NCBI GenBank assembly: GCA_018881555.1
Contig: JACAXG010000009.1
Span: forward strand, 11,241,613 to 11,305,612
Length of the DNA: 64,000 nucleotides
Direction: 5' to 3'
Source of the DNA: Amblyornis subalaris
Taxonomy: Eukaryota; Chordata; Aves; Passeriformes; Ptilonorhynchidae
In this document: positions 28,401 through 41,128 of the stretch, one piece after another
Numbering within the stretch: position 1 is the first letter of the stretch
Layout of the letters: the number at the start of each line of letters is the position of its first letter
Made by a program: the position numbers and the translations under genes
The notes under the pieces: model-generated
Databases searched by the model: none
Seen by the model: the letters and a program-made list of their open reading frames with translations, nothing else
Told to the model about the DNA's origin: nothing

Positions 28401-31400
28401 TAACTATTCCCTTTCTGGATTGTTCTCTGTTCTCCCATTAATCACATTGAAAACATTTTCTGTTTCTAAAAGAATAAAAAATAACAAACAAGTATAATTT
28501 TAAAGCCAGTGCACATAATTAACTAGATAGTGCTATTGCAAGAAAGACTCAATGTCAAACTTATGCTTTCTGTTCCAGTGACACACAGAAGCCAGCTTTC
28601 TATAGACAAATTTCAGCATGACCTTATTTTTCACAACCTTATAATTTTTCCCAAGGGGAATTCCTACTGTTGAGACAATTTTATGGATGAAATTACTTCT
28701 TCTTATATTATTCTTTACTTTAATCTTTTTTTTCCTGATCAAAAATCCATTAACGTCCACTACATAATTCAGGTGATAAAATTGCTTTTATACTCCACAA
28801 CAGCAAGAGCTATCAGTTTAAGGAATTATTACTTACTGTTCTTTTCTGGAAGACTGGAGATGGCAGGATGTAAGACAGCTCTGCGCTCAGTTCAGTATCC
28901 TAATGATTCTCACATAGGAACATTTTTGTTTTGTTTTTTTTTCATGTTTAGCAGAAGCCTGTAGTGATAACACAATGAATCAAAGCTTGGGCTCATTGGC
29001 TCAGTGCCCTAATGGACAAGGATTACTCATTAACAATTCTTTCTTTGCGAAACTCTCCAAACATGGGCTGTATTAAAATGTTGCGAATTCCAGCTTGACC
29101 ATCAGCACAGAGATTTGAGATGCTCGTTAATACTCTGATCGGGTGCAGAGGGGAAGTTAACTCAAATAGTGGGGTGATAGTACCTTGTTGCTCATTATAA
29201 CACGTGCACATGTACATTTTTATGATATTCTCAACTTCCTTGTCTTTCCCATCCAAAGACTCCAGATGTCATTCCAAGACATGAACTAGATTTCTAAGTC
29301 TTTGTGTTATTCTTTACATTTTTCAGGGAAACTGAGCATTACAGTTAGTATCGAAGCATCACAGGGATGTGGGGACATTAAGGTTCCTGGATCTGCAACA
29401 AGCTCTAAAAAATGGCATCATTTTGATTTGGGCTCATCCCATAAAGCTTTAGACAAGAAACTGAGGCCCCTAACTTTAAACCTATTAGACTCATGCACCA
29501 CTTGTGCACAGGGGAAAGAAATTGGTACCTGTAGATCGTAAACCACATCCTGAGTGGGCTGCACTCTATCTGAAAATGCTGATCTCTTGCCACTGCCAGA
29601 AAGGGGACGTTGAACTACTACATCTCCATTTACCCTGTAGAGGAAATTAAAGTGAAGTGGAATGGATTGAGGCTGTTTTATTTCAACATCCCACCTACAC
29701 AGGAAGCATAATAATTCCCTGGTTTGCATTGCTAAACATATCCAGTGGGCATGAGTTGATCTGGCAGTGGTATTGAGACAAATTTCAGTCAGAGAAGGCA
29801 ACTGATGGCATCACTCGTGGTGCCTTCACGATTGCCACACAGTATTTGATCTCCATCCTTTCCTACGTATTTGCACTGTCTGAATAAGGTTGAATACACA
29901 GAGACACAGGCCGTGCCTCCTACTTGAGCAAAGAGAGGCATTGGGCAGAAGACGCAGTCATCTCTACAAGAAAGGTGAGAGCTGCTGGCCCTAAAATTAC
30001 CAAGAGCAAAATTCCCTCACTTTGCCTCATATTAAGAGAAAAAAATAATACTTTAAAAAGGTATATTCATCTTCAAGCTTATATCAGAGAAACTCAAGTT
30101 CTCTATCCTTCTCATGAAAATATTATTAATAAAGAGGTTTTTTATGTGTTCTCTTCCTTGCAAATTTACATGGTAAGCCAAACAGTCGTGGTATGACAGA
30201 CTTCTGAAGAGATCAATGGGAGAATGATGCCATAAGGCTGTCACTGGACAGTAACTCCAAAGAGGGTACTGTTTTCAGGGATTTATGCCTACAGCTCATT
30301 CCAGCAGGCACTAGCCATATGATAAGCATATTTAAGACTAAGGCTCTCTCAGTCCTCATTTCTGACTGTCTGAAAACCATCTCTGGTTTTCAGAAACCAA
30401 ACTTCTGTAAACAACAAGATTTCTGTTTGACAAAGTCATGTTTAGCAAAATTGACAAAGTATTTTCAAATAAGAGAATTCTTCCAAAACAACCCTACCTA
30501 CAGGAGACAGGTGGTCTCTTCAATTCCAAGCATGCCAACATCTCATCTGACACTTTCCAGTATATGTCCACTCCAGTGGTGCCTAGAAAACACATGCCAA
30601 AAAAACTATATTCTTTGGTCATCCTGAGGCCAGTAATAGGTTTTGTCCCTTACCAGGTGAAAAAGCAGAAGCGGAGTCAAGAAGTCCAACAAATGTCATA
30701 CTATGTCTCTTGCAGCTCTCTGTCTCTTGGCAAGCTCTGAAGATCTGAAATCTCTTTTACAGCTTTCAGCTTCCTGCAGCATTGGTCCGAGACAGTTGGT
30801 GGCACAGAGCAATTGCTATTTAGAAGTCCCTAGAGACCAACTTTCAATAAAGGTTCTTTCCCAAAAAGCATTTTCCTCTGTGTGGATGTTGTTTTTCAGA
30901 CAGCAAAGAGCTTGGGACAAAGGAAATGAAATTTAATGCCCCTATTTACCAACAAATTTGTTGCATTAAAACATTTTTCCTTTCCTTAAATAATAAAGAG
31001 GCAAGTGTCAAAGTGTGCTTTGTTCACTAATCAATACTTTAAAGACGTTATTGGAAACAGCAAAGAAAGAATCCACATGATCAAAAGGGAAAATGTTGCC
31101 TGTAGCAATGACATGCGGTATTACTGGTTCAAGCCAGGTGTTCACATTTATTGTGGTTCATGTACAAATGAGAAATGAAGAGAAAGGAATTGGAGCAAAT
31201 CAAATATATCTTCTCTAGTGTTACCAGAGATTACATGTGCAGCATCAGAGAACAGAAGAGAATGAGAAGATATTCAAACTCAGACGCTTATAATTTGAAT
31301 ATCTTTTCTATGATAGCATGGCATTCTATAATTTTTAAAATTTCAGAAAATTAACTGACATCCTGAAACTTCTCTAGACAACAGTAACATTATTTCTGTA

Positions 31401-31970
31401 ATTGAGAAAGAGCATGTGTTCTACAGTACATTGATGCCACTACCAGTGCAAATACATGTTTGGCAACCAGGGATATCGATAACACTCAGAGCTAGAAATC
31501 TGTCTGCCTAGAAAATACCACCGCATAAACTTCACACTCCATGAAAGAATGGGGGCTTGCCATAGCTTGTTTGCTCCTCCTCTGCTACTATGTCTTTTCT
31601 CCACTGAAATAATTGCCATTCCACACTTTCACTGACAAGGTAGCTCCATGCCCTCAGTCATGGAAAGATAAGACAAATCCTGGCAACAAAGTTGTTTGCC
31701 ACCGAAAGTGTGGATGGGAAAAATTTAGCACAGAGAGAGATAGGGGTAAAAGAAGAAAAAGTAGGCTGAGTGTTCACCTTCAATATTTCCTTCTATTCAC
31801 ATCCAAATGAATGCATAGTCATATATTAAAACTACATGAAAATAATACACTCACAAATGACCAGTACCTTCTCCTTTTTGCACAGNAAATCTTGCCAACA
31901 GCTGGAAAGTTTTCTGTCTACTCACAACCAGTTTTCTGGAGCTCCAACAACATTGTACACATGACAACCG
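19406..31970. other. Intron or intergenic DNA, no gene recognised
   Basis: About 12.5 kb of mostly AT-rich sequence. Short features are a poly-T run (22899-22912) and a GC-richer patch at about 26690-26900. Open frames here, the longest at 27240-27713 with 157 codons, show no recognisable family, no good splice context and no repeat match. Some part is presumably the first NR1H4 intron or its promoter region. Confidence 0.5.
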
Positions 31971-32226
31971 TAGAACTGTTCAGGCTGAAGAAGACCTCTT
32001 AGGCCGTTGAGTCCAACCATTAACCCAGCACTGCCAAGTCCACCACTAAACCATGTCCCTGTCCCTAAGTGCCACATCTACACACCTTCTAAATATCTCC
32101 AGGGATGGTGACTCAACACTTCCCTGGGCTGACTGTTACAGTGCTCAACAACCCTGTTGGTGAAGAAAGTTTTCCTAATATAGAGTCTAAACCTCCCCTG
32201 GCACAACTGGGGCCAGTATCCTTTTG
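31971..32226 (-). mobile_element. CR1 LINE fragment (minus orientation)
   Basis: About 255 bp with the CR1 signature series gttgagtccaacc, ccactaaaccatgtccct, tctccagggatggtgactc and ctaaacctcccctggcacaa. It is diverged and lacks the extreme 3' terminus. This subfamily ends like the copies at 48282 and 53366. Confidence 0.9.
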
Positions 32227-35200
32227 CATTAAACAGTCATTACCACAGGGAAGGTGAGGACAAGGAGCTAAAGCCAGATAGATCTCTGCCAATGGATTAA
32301 TTCTTCTGTTTCTTAAAATGCAAAGGAAGAAACCTCCTCTCTTGCCAGTGGGAAAACATATCTTCTTGGCCTAGGGTTTTCTGGGAGTATCTTGGGCCAG
32401 GTGGGAACTGCAAGGAGGAGTCAATTGGTTTGGCTGAAAGATAAATCAGCATTTCCAACAGGCACCTGTAGCCTTCAATACTCTGAACACACCTGGGCAT
32501 TTCTGACAAAAGGTCCAATTTGCAGCAGTCACAACGAGTGAGACCTTGGATCTGTGTGTATTTCATAGGCCAAGGGATACGTGTCTTGACTGAGATCTAC
32601 TTGTGCTCAGGGACTTCTTTTTCCCCATTCTTACAGCTCCCAGAATGAATGGTACTGGAAACACTTGAGAGACCATTGAACCAAACCGTGCCTCAGCACA
32701 AAACATCAGTTTCAGCTCAGAAAGTATTCATGACTTGGCCATAAACAGTTGCCACTGAACAGCAGTCACCTTCAGCTCTTCCGTCATCCCTGCAGCACAT
32801 TAATTGTTATTGTTACACAGAGGATACTTATCATCTACATCACTTTGGGCCATGGTCTGTCTCCTCAGATCAGCTGTTCCTTACTCTCAGGCACTCTCAG
32901 CTTTTCATTTCTGGAAAGAAGTCTAACATTATCACAAGCTTACAATAAATGTTATCATCTGAAGATAATGAAGCAATCTTGATAGATATGGCTGTTTCAA
33001 TAAAGGTTAAAAAAATTGGTAAGGAATGGGTGCAAAGTTTCAGCAACTTAACTCTAGTGTCTGTTAATCTTTTTTTCTCCTCCTGCATTTCAAAAGTGGA
33101 GGAATAACTGCTTTCAAGATTAGTTTANTTTATTGAATAGGTCTTTCATTAATCAGTGCCTCTTCATTACAATTTGCTCTCTGATTATTTGGGTTCTGAA
33201 CAGGGCAAAATTTATTCGACAATCTCATATTGTGCNGTGATGAAATTCAATAGTCTTTGTCACTCACATATTTTAAGTGGAATGTCATGAAGGGTAAAAT
33301 GACCATAGAACAATCTGTCCTAAGAGTGGGAATTCCCCCCTGATGGCAGGCAGTTAATTGTTAGCCAGCATNCTCTAGCAACAGCATATATGTTATTAAT
33401 GAGATACCATCTTACAGCTACCTGTGTGCAAGAGGAGAGCTGAGTACATGTGGACTCAGCTACAGCGTCAGTAGGGGGGAGCTTGGTCTACTTCCATCTA
33501 GCTGACTTAACTGAAATTCAGAATGTGTTTTTCCGTGAATGAGTTTGGTATTCCACATTAGATTGTCTCTCATTATTTTAAATTTGAATTAAGACACTGA
33601 TATTACATGCTCTTCCCCACCCCCTACCCCTNCTAGAGGTTACAAGTTAAAAAGTTCCTAAAGGAATCACAGCGCTAAGTTAAACATGTTGGTACAGTAT
33701 TAGCTGATAAGAATTTCTCCTAGAGGCCTTGGACTAAATATATACTTTATTCTTTTGAATTTTTTTCTCTTGACATTTTGATGTTTTACAGTGTGATAGT
33801 GATTGAGTTCAATAAGGGTTAACCCTCAATTATGTAAATATTTGGAGAGATAAAATTGTTAAGAAATGTTGATCTATTCCAGTAAATGAAAGCACTGTCC
33901 TTTCATTAATAAGTAGTTCTCTTAAACTAAATGTCAAAGATGACAAGTGAAGTATTAATAAATAAATATTAGGATATTTTAGATGGGGTCTTGAATTGTT
34001 AAAATAATCACACTAAGTAAATTCATTCTGCAAACTTTGAAACCTCTACTTTTTTCTTGTACTTGGTCTAGTATCAAGGATAAAGAAATATATTTAAAAG
34101 TAATAGTTCAGCAGCTAGCAAGAAACCACTTCTTTCAGGTTGGGAGAGGAGGGGTAGCCTAGATATCATATGACTGGACAGTGTAAGCCACTGAAGGTGC
34201 AGGAGGAGCTCTGCTAATGCTATCTGGCAAGCCAGCGGCACTGTTAACCTCTTGAACTCTCAGTTCTATAATTTATTGTTCTAAAGGAGGCTCTACCATG
34301 CCTTGAAGTATTTCAGACAGATGACTGCTCTCATTATTCATTGAGAGGGAAGGCTGCAGAGCAGGCATCAGACACCCGACAGGTACTCAGGACAAAGCCT
34401 AGGGGAATCTCCCCATCCTGTCTCAAGAAGTCCATGACCTCCCATGGAAAAATGGGAATATTGCACACTCAGCAGCTGATGGAGAGCTCATTACATCAGC
34501 CTTCACATCCAAGAGAAAGGGAAACACTGAATTCCGCTACAAGTAATAATGCGGTGCTCAGCTTGGGAGATGCTGCCTTCTTCCTTCGGCAAGGCAGACA
34601 CCTGTACGCGAGGGAGGAGGGCTGTTCCACGAGGGGATAAAACAGGAGTTAAAGATAGCTCCACAGTACCTGAGTGGGGCCAGGGTGCGGATAGCAACAG
34701 GCCCAGGGGAGGCAACATGGTAAATCAGGATGAGGGGCCTTCCAGGGATCCACCAAGAGCAGGAGGAAGAGGTAGGGTCAGATGCAGGCCTGGAGACACA
34801 CTGCTTGCAGCACCAGCCCAAGGACCTTCCAGGAGACAGAGCAGAGGCAGGACTGGAGATAATGCAGGCTACAGCTTAAAACCTGCAGTCCACCTGGGGA
34901 AAAATCCACTCGTGAGCCAGGACATGAGGAGACAACCCCAAGCACACTTCCACAAGCTTATCACAAACCGGGACTAAAGGGCCAGGCTTGGGCTTAAATA
35001 GCATTCTCAGCCCACAGGCAAGGCATGTGGGAGGCTCCAGATGATGCTGATCAGGGCTGTTAAAGCCTATTAGTGCCTCAGGACTCTGATGTAGAGCAGC
35101 TCTCAAAGCTTTTTTTGACTCTTCCTTGTTCCCTACCAAAATTTAGATAATGATGAACATGGTTATGATCACTTGTGGTAGGCAAGAGGAGTAGCAGCAG

Positions 35201-38200
35201 GACTAGACCTTCAATGTCCAACTTGCACAGAAAATACTAAGATATCTCACCAGTTCAGCTGCAGAGTACTCATGACTTTACCTAGCTAAGGAAAGATGAA
35301 AGGGGCTGGAAATTAAATAATGTTGGGTCCTGGAAATAGCTGAGATATTGCCAAACTCAGAAAAGTAGTTTCATGTACTAGGGCCCAGGTCAATCAGATT
35401 GTCCTCTTAGTTTCCACCTAGTAAACAGTTGGCACTGAGGAAAGAAAGGGATTTGAAAGCCAGGGAAAAGTGTGGTCATTGAAGGAAAAGTTAAGGGGAT
35501 ATCGAACAATAGATCTTGGAAGAATTCGTTTATTTTCCTTTCTTTCCTAATCTTCAGTTGACATCATTGCATTCTGGAAACAAATTACTTCCCTTTTTAA
35601 AAGAAAGAAATTAAATGCAGTATAAAGTTCATTAAATTTAAAAAACAGATATCAGGAAATTGAGAGGTTACTTATAGCAGTATTAGCTCGGGCTCAATCT
35701 GAAGAAAAGCTTCATTTATCAATATCTAATCAGAATACCATTTTTGTCCAAAATACAACTCATTTGCATTGGTAGATCCGTCATTTACGTCAAATCTCAC
35801 TTGGCTGATGTATTTCATCTCCACATCTCATCCCAAAACACAAAACATATAATAAAACCAGGTTATCTAGAGTAGATTGCATGCATGGGAAATTTGTCTA
35901 GTTCTGTTTCTTGTCTTTTGTGACCCCATTCTTCAAAACCTTCTCAAGGGAGGGAATTTTACAAATCCATGAATTTTAGGCATTAACTGTTTTTTTAAAT
36001 AGGAGTGTAGGATAAGACAATTTATGTGGAAAAGGGAAAAAAATATCAATTCAAAGCATGGCAGTTCACCTACTCAGCAACTTCAGCCATTGTTCCTCCC
36101 TCTGCACTGGCTCCCCACAAATATGGAGAAAAATTAGAGGTTTCTATCCTTTCCCTCAAGGTTTCCTCAAAATTCTATCAAGTTAGTGGGGGACTGAGCC
36201 TACAACTCTCTGAATTTACAAGCTTTCAACCAAAACTTGAATTTCCCATAAGCAATGGAGTTGCCTACCCAGAGAATGTGCTGTGCTCATAAGGAGATGG
36301 CCCTTTCTCAGCTGCTAATCCATGATGGAATAAGTCCTTATGAGCCTGTGGGATTTGTACCTATCTATCACAGCCAATTTTAGCCATATTTCTATTTCTT
36401 GGACATAGAAACTAATTACCACAATGGCAAATGGGGAAAGGAAGGTGTTATCATTAGAGAAATACCAGCTAGGAAGTTCTTCAGAGAAGTGACTGGAGCG
36501 AGCAGCTGGCCCTGGTGTTAACTCTTTTGTCTGGCAGGAGCTAGCAAAGAACTGGGCTCCAGTAGGAGTCAGGAGCCATTCTACCAACCTCTTAGATGTA
36601 CAGAACTGCTTAACAAAAACATCCCCAGTCCACACAAGCCAGCCACCGCACAGAATGGAGAATAAAGTTCCAGTTTCTGATCTCTGAAATTTGAGTGAAA
36701 AGTTAAAACAATGATCAGTATCTAGGGAGCTGCTGTTCTGGTTATCGTGAGGACTACAGCGAAGTCTTAGCTGCAGCAAACTTACACATGAAGATTTTTG
36801 GGGGTGAGGCACGTGTGTCTATGTGTAAGTGTTGCTATTTCTACTCAAAGGAAACAGAATCTCTGCACGTGATTAAATTAATGTCACTGACAACTGAGGG
36901 GCGAAAGTCGTGTCCTATCCTTTTTCCAGTAGTCTTTCCCCATAATAGCCACTGCTGATAAACTCAGCACCAGAAGTTGATGAAAACATCGAAGTTACCA
37001 AATACTGGAATGATAGTGTGATTATTAGATGCAACTGATCCTGTTCTAACGTTATTAAACTGATTACTTCCGATATGTAACGTATACCTCCAGGAAGTCA
37101 TCCTCCTGTAAACACAACAACAAAAGGGATTCCTTCCTGTATTCATCAAAGTTACCCAGATACTAGCAGATGATTCTGTGTTTCAGATTGTGTCTCACTA
37201 ATGTGCAGCCACTAAACATGCATTCTGCCAAACAGAAGATTGATAGAGGAGAAAAAGAAATGCATGTAGCAACATTAGTTTTTCAAAACAGAAAACATTT
37301 TTCTCCTGGATATGTGATATCAATCTGGAAACGTACATAAACCTTGGAACTGTGTTCTTTTTTTCTACACATCCAGTTCATTCCAGAGAGGGCCAAGGAA
37401 GAATATATTTAGCAGTTACCATTTTTGATTTAGTCCAAGGGGGGTAAGTCGAAGTTAGAAAATGTGAGAGAACTGCTGTGTTCCCAGTAACAGAACTGCA
37501 GTTCAAATAGGTGATGAACTGTAACCTTAAGCTATACAAACCCTTTTTGTCACCGCTATAGCATGATACCCTTTATATTCAAAAATATTTGCTCTGGAGA
37601 AACATCAAGTCTTAAATCTTTTTGGAAAAGCTTACAAAGCATAACCTTGCTGTATTGTCAAGTTGATCTAGAAATGAAATTTGGCAAAATATGCCTCTCC
37701 TCAAACATTAAAAAGTATACACAAATAAATTGCCTGAGAAAGAGGATAATTAATAAATATCACAGACTTTAAATAAGCAGAAAAGAAAAATTTTAGTACT
37801 TCAACATTTTTACAACTCAGGGAGCTGGTTTTTTTTTATCTTCATACTTTCTAAATATCTTTTAAAACTAGCAGAGTTGATACTCATTTTATCCGTTTAA
37901 TCATTGACTTGTTGCTTAACTTGTCTTGTTACCTGGGTCTTTAAAAGTCAACAGATAATAATATGAAATAAATAAAACCTTTGTCACTCATTCCTGCATC
38001 AAGTTTTATGTAACTCTCCTAAATATGAGTTGCAATAGAAACCTTTGAACAGCATGCCAGTAAAATGGACTGTATTGCAAAGAAGCGATAAAGTCTTGTT
38101 TGGAATACCATCAATTTATTCCAGGAATTAACTGTAATTAACTAGATAATTTAGGCTTCTTGAATGTAATAAATCTCTGTTCTGTTAATATACTTCTCAC

Positions 38201-38589
38201 TTTTTCAGGTAGAAAATCTTGATCCATAATTGCCTGAATACAGTTTTTTGAGATTAACAGTAGAAGTGGGCAGAGACACTATGATTTCTCTAATAGGAAT
38301 GTCGGCCAGCAGGTGCTAAAATGAAGTAAGACCTTGACTGCCTTTACATCTGACCTTGGATTGTTTCAAGGCAATAACCGAGGTATGAAAAAGCACTGTT
38401 TTCCTGTACCTACCCTTGATCCCTCCACTTAATTTTACAATTCCACAATATTTTAGTGATCTACTTCCTAGCCCAGAGTTTTAGAAATTAATTAAAAATT
38501 TGGGGTGCCNCCATTCTTTGCCTTTAGATGGTGGATGCTAACTCTGCATACTTGGGCTTGTTGAGGACTTGTTTGGAAGAACCTCATGA
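32227..38589. other. Intron or intergenic DNA, no gene recognised
   Basis: AT-rich except for a GC-richer stretch at about 34340-35110 with overlapping open frames on both strands. The minus-strand frame at 36315-36812 (165 codons) is the longest non-repeat open frame in the intergenic part; neither its protein nor its borders match any family I know. Confidence 0.5.
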
Positions 38590-39780
38590 CATATGGCACT
38601 GGAGAGAAGAGAGGTCCAGAGGAGCTGGTTAGCATTCAAAAGTCACCTCCTCCAAGCTTAAGTACAGTCCATCCTGAAAAGTATATATCAAGCAAAGCCA
38701 TTGGGTGGCCCATAGGGATGAACAAGGAGTTTCTAACTAAAATCAAACATAGAAAAGCAGCATAGAAGTGACAGAAGCAGTGTTACGTGATCCAGGAGGA
38801 ATACGGTGCATGCAAAGCATGCAGAGATGGTGTTAGCAAAGCGAAAGCCCACCCCATTCCATATGGCAAGAGATGTGAAGGGCAACAAGTATGACTTTTA
38901 TAAGTGTATCAGCAGCAGAAGGAAAATCAGGGAAAATCTGTGCTTGCTGCTGAAAGGTGCAGGGGCCTAGATGACAAAGTACATAGAGAAAGCCAAAGTA
39001 TCTGATGCTGCCTTTGCCTCGGTCTTCACTGATAAGAGCAGCCTCCAGGAATTCCAGGTACCTGAGACCTGTGTAAAAGTCCAGAACAAGAAAGACCTGC
39101 CCTCCATGGGGCAGAATCAGTTTAAGGAGCATCTACACAGATTGGACATGCATGGGTCTATGGGTCCTGATGGAATATACTAAGAGTGTTGAGGGAGCTG
39201 CTGATGCCACTGTAAGGCCACTTTCAGTTGCCTTTGAAGGGTTGCAACTTTTGGAAGAGGTTCCTGATGACTGTGAAAAAATCAAACATCACTCCTGTCT
39301 TTTAGAAGGAGGCAAGGAACCTGATACCCTTCTAGGAGAAAACAGGCTCAGTGAATAAGGGCAGAGCTTGAGTTTAACAAGACTTTCAGCACTGTCTCCC
39401 ATAAAAGCTTCATCAACAAAATCATAAAGCATGTACTGGATAACTACACAATGAATTTAATTTGAAACTGGCTAAACTGTTGGTCTCAGATGTTTGGGAT
39501 CAGCAGCATGAAGCCCAGCTAGAAGCAGTGATTTGTGGTATATCCCAGGGGTGAATACTGAGACCAACATACATTCATTAATAACTTGCATGATGGGACA
39601 GAGCACACCCTCAACAGCGTTGCAGATGATGCAAAACTGGCAAGAGCAGTTACTATGACAGCTCATCGTGCTGCCACTCAGAGGTCCTTGGCAGGTTGTA
39701 GAAATGGCCTGACAGGAATCCTTTGAATTTTAGCAAAGGGAAATTCAAGTCCTGTAGATGGGGAGGAATAGCTCTGTGGA
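38590..39780 (+). mobile_element. CR1 LINE, decayed ORF2 (reverse transcriptase) segment
   Basis: About 1.2 kb that runs in the sense orientation of CR1 ORF2. Landmarks are the strings gtcacctcctccaagctta, gatgaacaaggagtttct, tttgcctcggtcttcactga, gggtcctgatggaatatac, and the part around 39390-39620 that corresponds to the reverse transcriptase core (gcactgtctcccataa; agagcacaccctcaacag). Many stops and frameshifts break the frame, so it is an old dead copy. It is the only clearly plus-oriented CR1 in the window. Confidence 0.88.
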
Positions 39781-40344
39781 GTAACCAAATTACCTCGGGC
39801 ATCTTTCACTAACACGCTAGCTACTGAACTTTATCTCTCTAAAGAAAATGTAGCATCACTATATAAATTAAAATGCTAAGCCTACCCACGATTTTGGGAG
39901 CACACCAGGTGTGGAAACTCAAACTCTATGCAAGTTTGACAGATTTTAGTTGCTCATCCTTAGATATTCCATAGTTTCTTGGGGGAAGCACTAATGAAGA
40001 TATTACAGAAAGAAATGCTTTGCTTCCTAGAAGGGTTCGTACCAACAACTCCTGATGAGGAAATCTGCATGTGTGGTGTGTTGGGCTGGAGGGCTTGCTG
40101 ACCTTCAGCTGTTCCAGTGATTTGATGACTCAAGAAAACATCCTGTCACTTTTTTTTTTCAAACTAACGTGTGTCTGTGTCCTCTGAAACCAATCCCAAC
40201 CATTGACACAAACAGAGAACAACCTGTTAGCAAACTTCTCCTATGTGCCTTTTTGAAGAGGCAGATTCTTTTTGGGTAAGTCTTTCCCAATAACTGGCAT
40301 GACTCAGCACCATATCTTCTCTGAAAGACATAAAGTTGCCCAAT

Positions 40345-40513
40345 AATCATAGAATCATAGAACAGTTTGGGTTGGAATGGACTTTTAAAGGTAATCCAGT
40401 CCAACCCCCCTGCCATGAGCAGGGACATCTTCAACTAGACCAGGCTGCTGAGAGCCCCGTCCAACCTGACCTTGAATGTTTCCAGGGTTAGGGCACCTAC
40501 CACCGCTCTGGGG
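40345..40513 (-). mobile_element. CR1 LINE fragment with intact 3' terminal repeats
   Basis: Starts with aatcatagaatcatagaaca, the terminal 8-bp repeat unit of CR1 in reverse complement, then tttgggttggaatggac, aacccccctgccatgagcag and ccgtccaacctgaccttgaa. It is a minus-strand insertion truncated at about 170 bp. It lies 0.6 kb from the plus-oriented CR1 copy ending near 39780. Confidence 0.94.
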
Positions 40514-41070
40514 AAGAAGGAGGGGTCGAGGTGAAGAGGGGTGCATGGACCAAAAGTACGGTTCAAGGGCAGTGAAGGACGGTTGCACTGGGAGCACTGA
40601 TGGATAATGGAGGGAATTAGCTATGGGGCTGCTCCTTGTCATAGGTAATTACAACAGCAGAAAATGCCGGTTGACAAAGGGCATTTTAAGCTGCTCACAG
40701 TTGTCCATTAAATTGGAATAGAGGTGGTTCCTTAGGAATAGTAAGAATGTGGATGAGCAATGCAGAAAATGACTTGGAAACACCAGCTGTTTCTCATGAC
40801 CTGACAGCTCCTGTACCTAGGCAGCCAACAAGGGTAGGGGACAGAGATCCTGACTGCAGTTCCTCTCCCAGCTTTGTCAGTGACTTTGCCCTCCAGCCCC
40901 CTACAAGCAAGACAGCTCCCTGTGTGCTCTGGCAGAGCAGAGGGAGCAGGACAGGTCAGTGTGGCCTTGACCTTTGGCCGGACAGGGTAACATTTCAGCT
41001 GCCCACCATGGACCCGTGGCTCCAGCTGCTGCTGCCAGGAACCTTGGCACAAAATTTGCCACTTTCTAGC

Positions 41071-41128
41071 AAAAATAAAATAAAATAAAATAAAATAAAA
41101 TAAAATAAAATAAAATAAAATAAAATAA
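41071..41128. repeat. (AAAAT)n pentanucleotide microsatellite
   Basis: About eleven perfect AAAAT units in 58 bp. It could be the remnant of a poly-A-like tail but no retrocopy is recognisable in front of it. Confidence 0.97.

Noticed and set aside
40062..40130. Short CR1-like string upstream of the CR1 copy at 40345
   Set aside because: Only a few words resemble CR1 (gggctggagggcttgctgac); too short and diverged to annotate separately.
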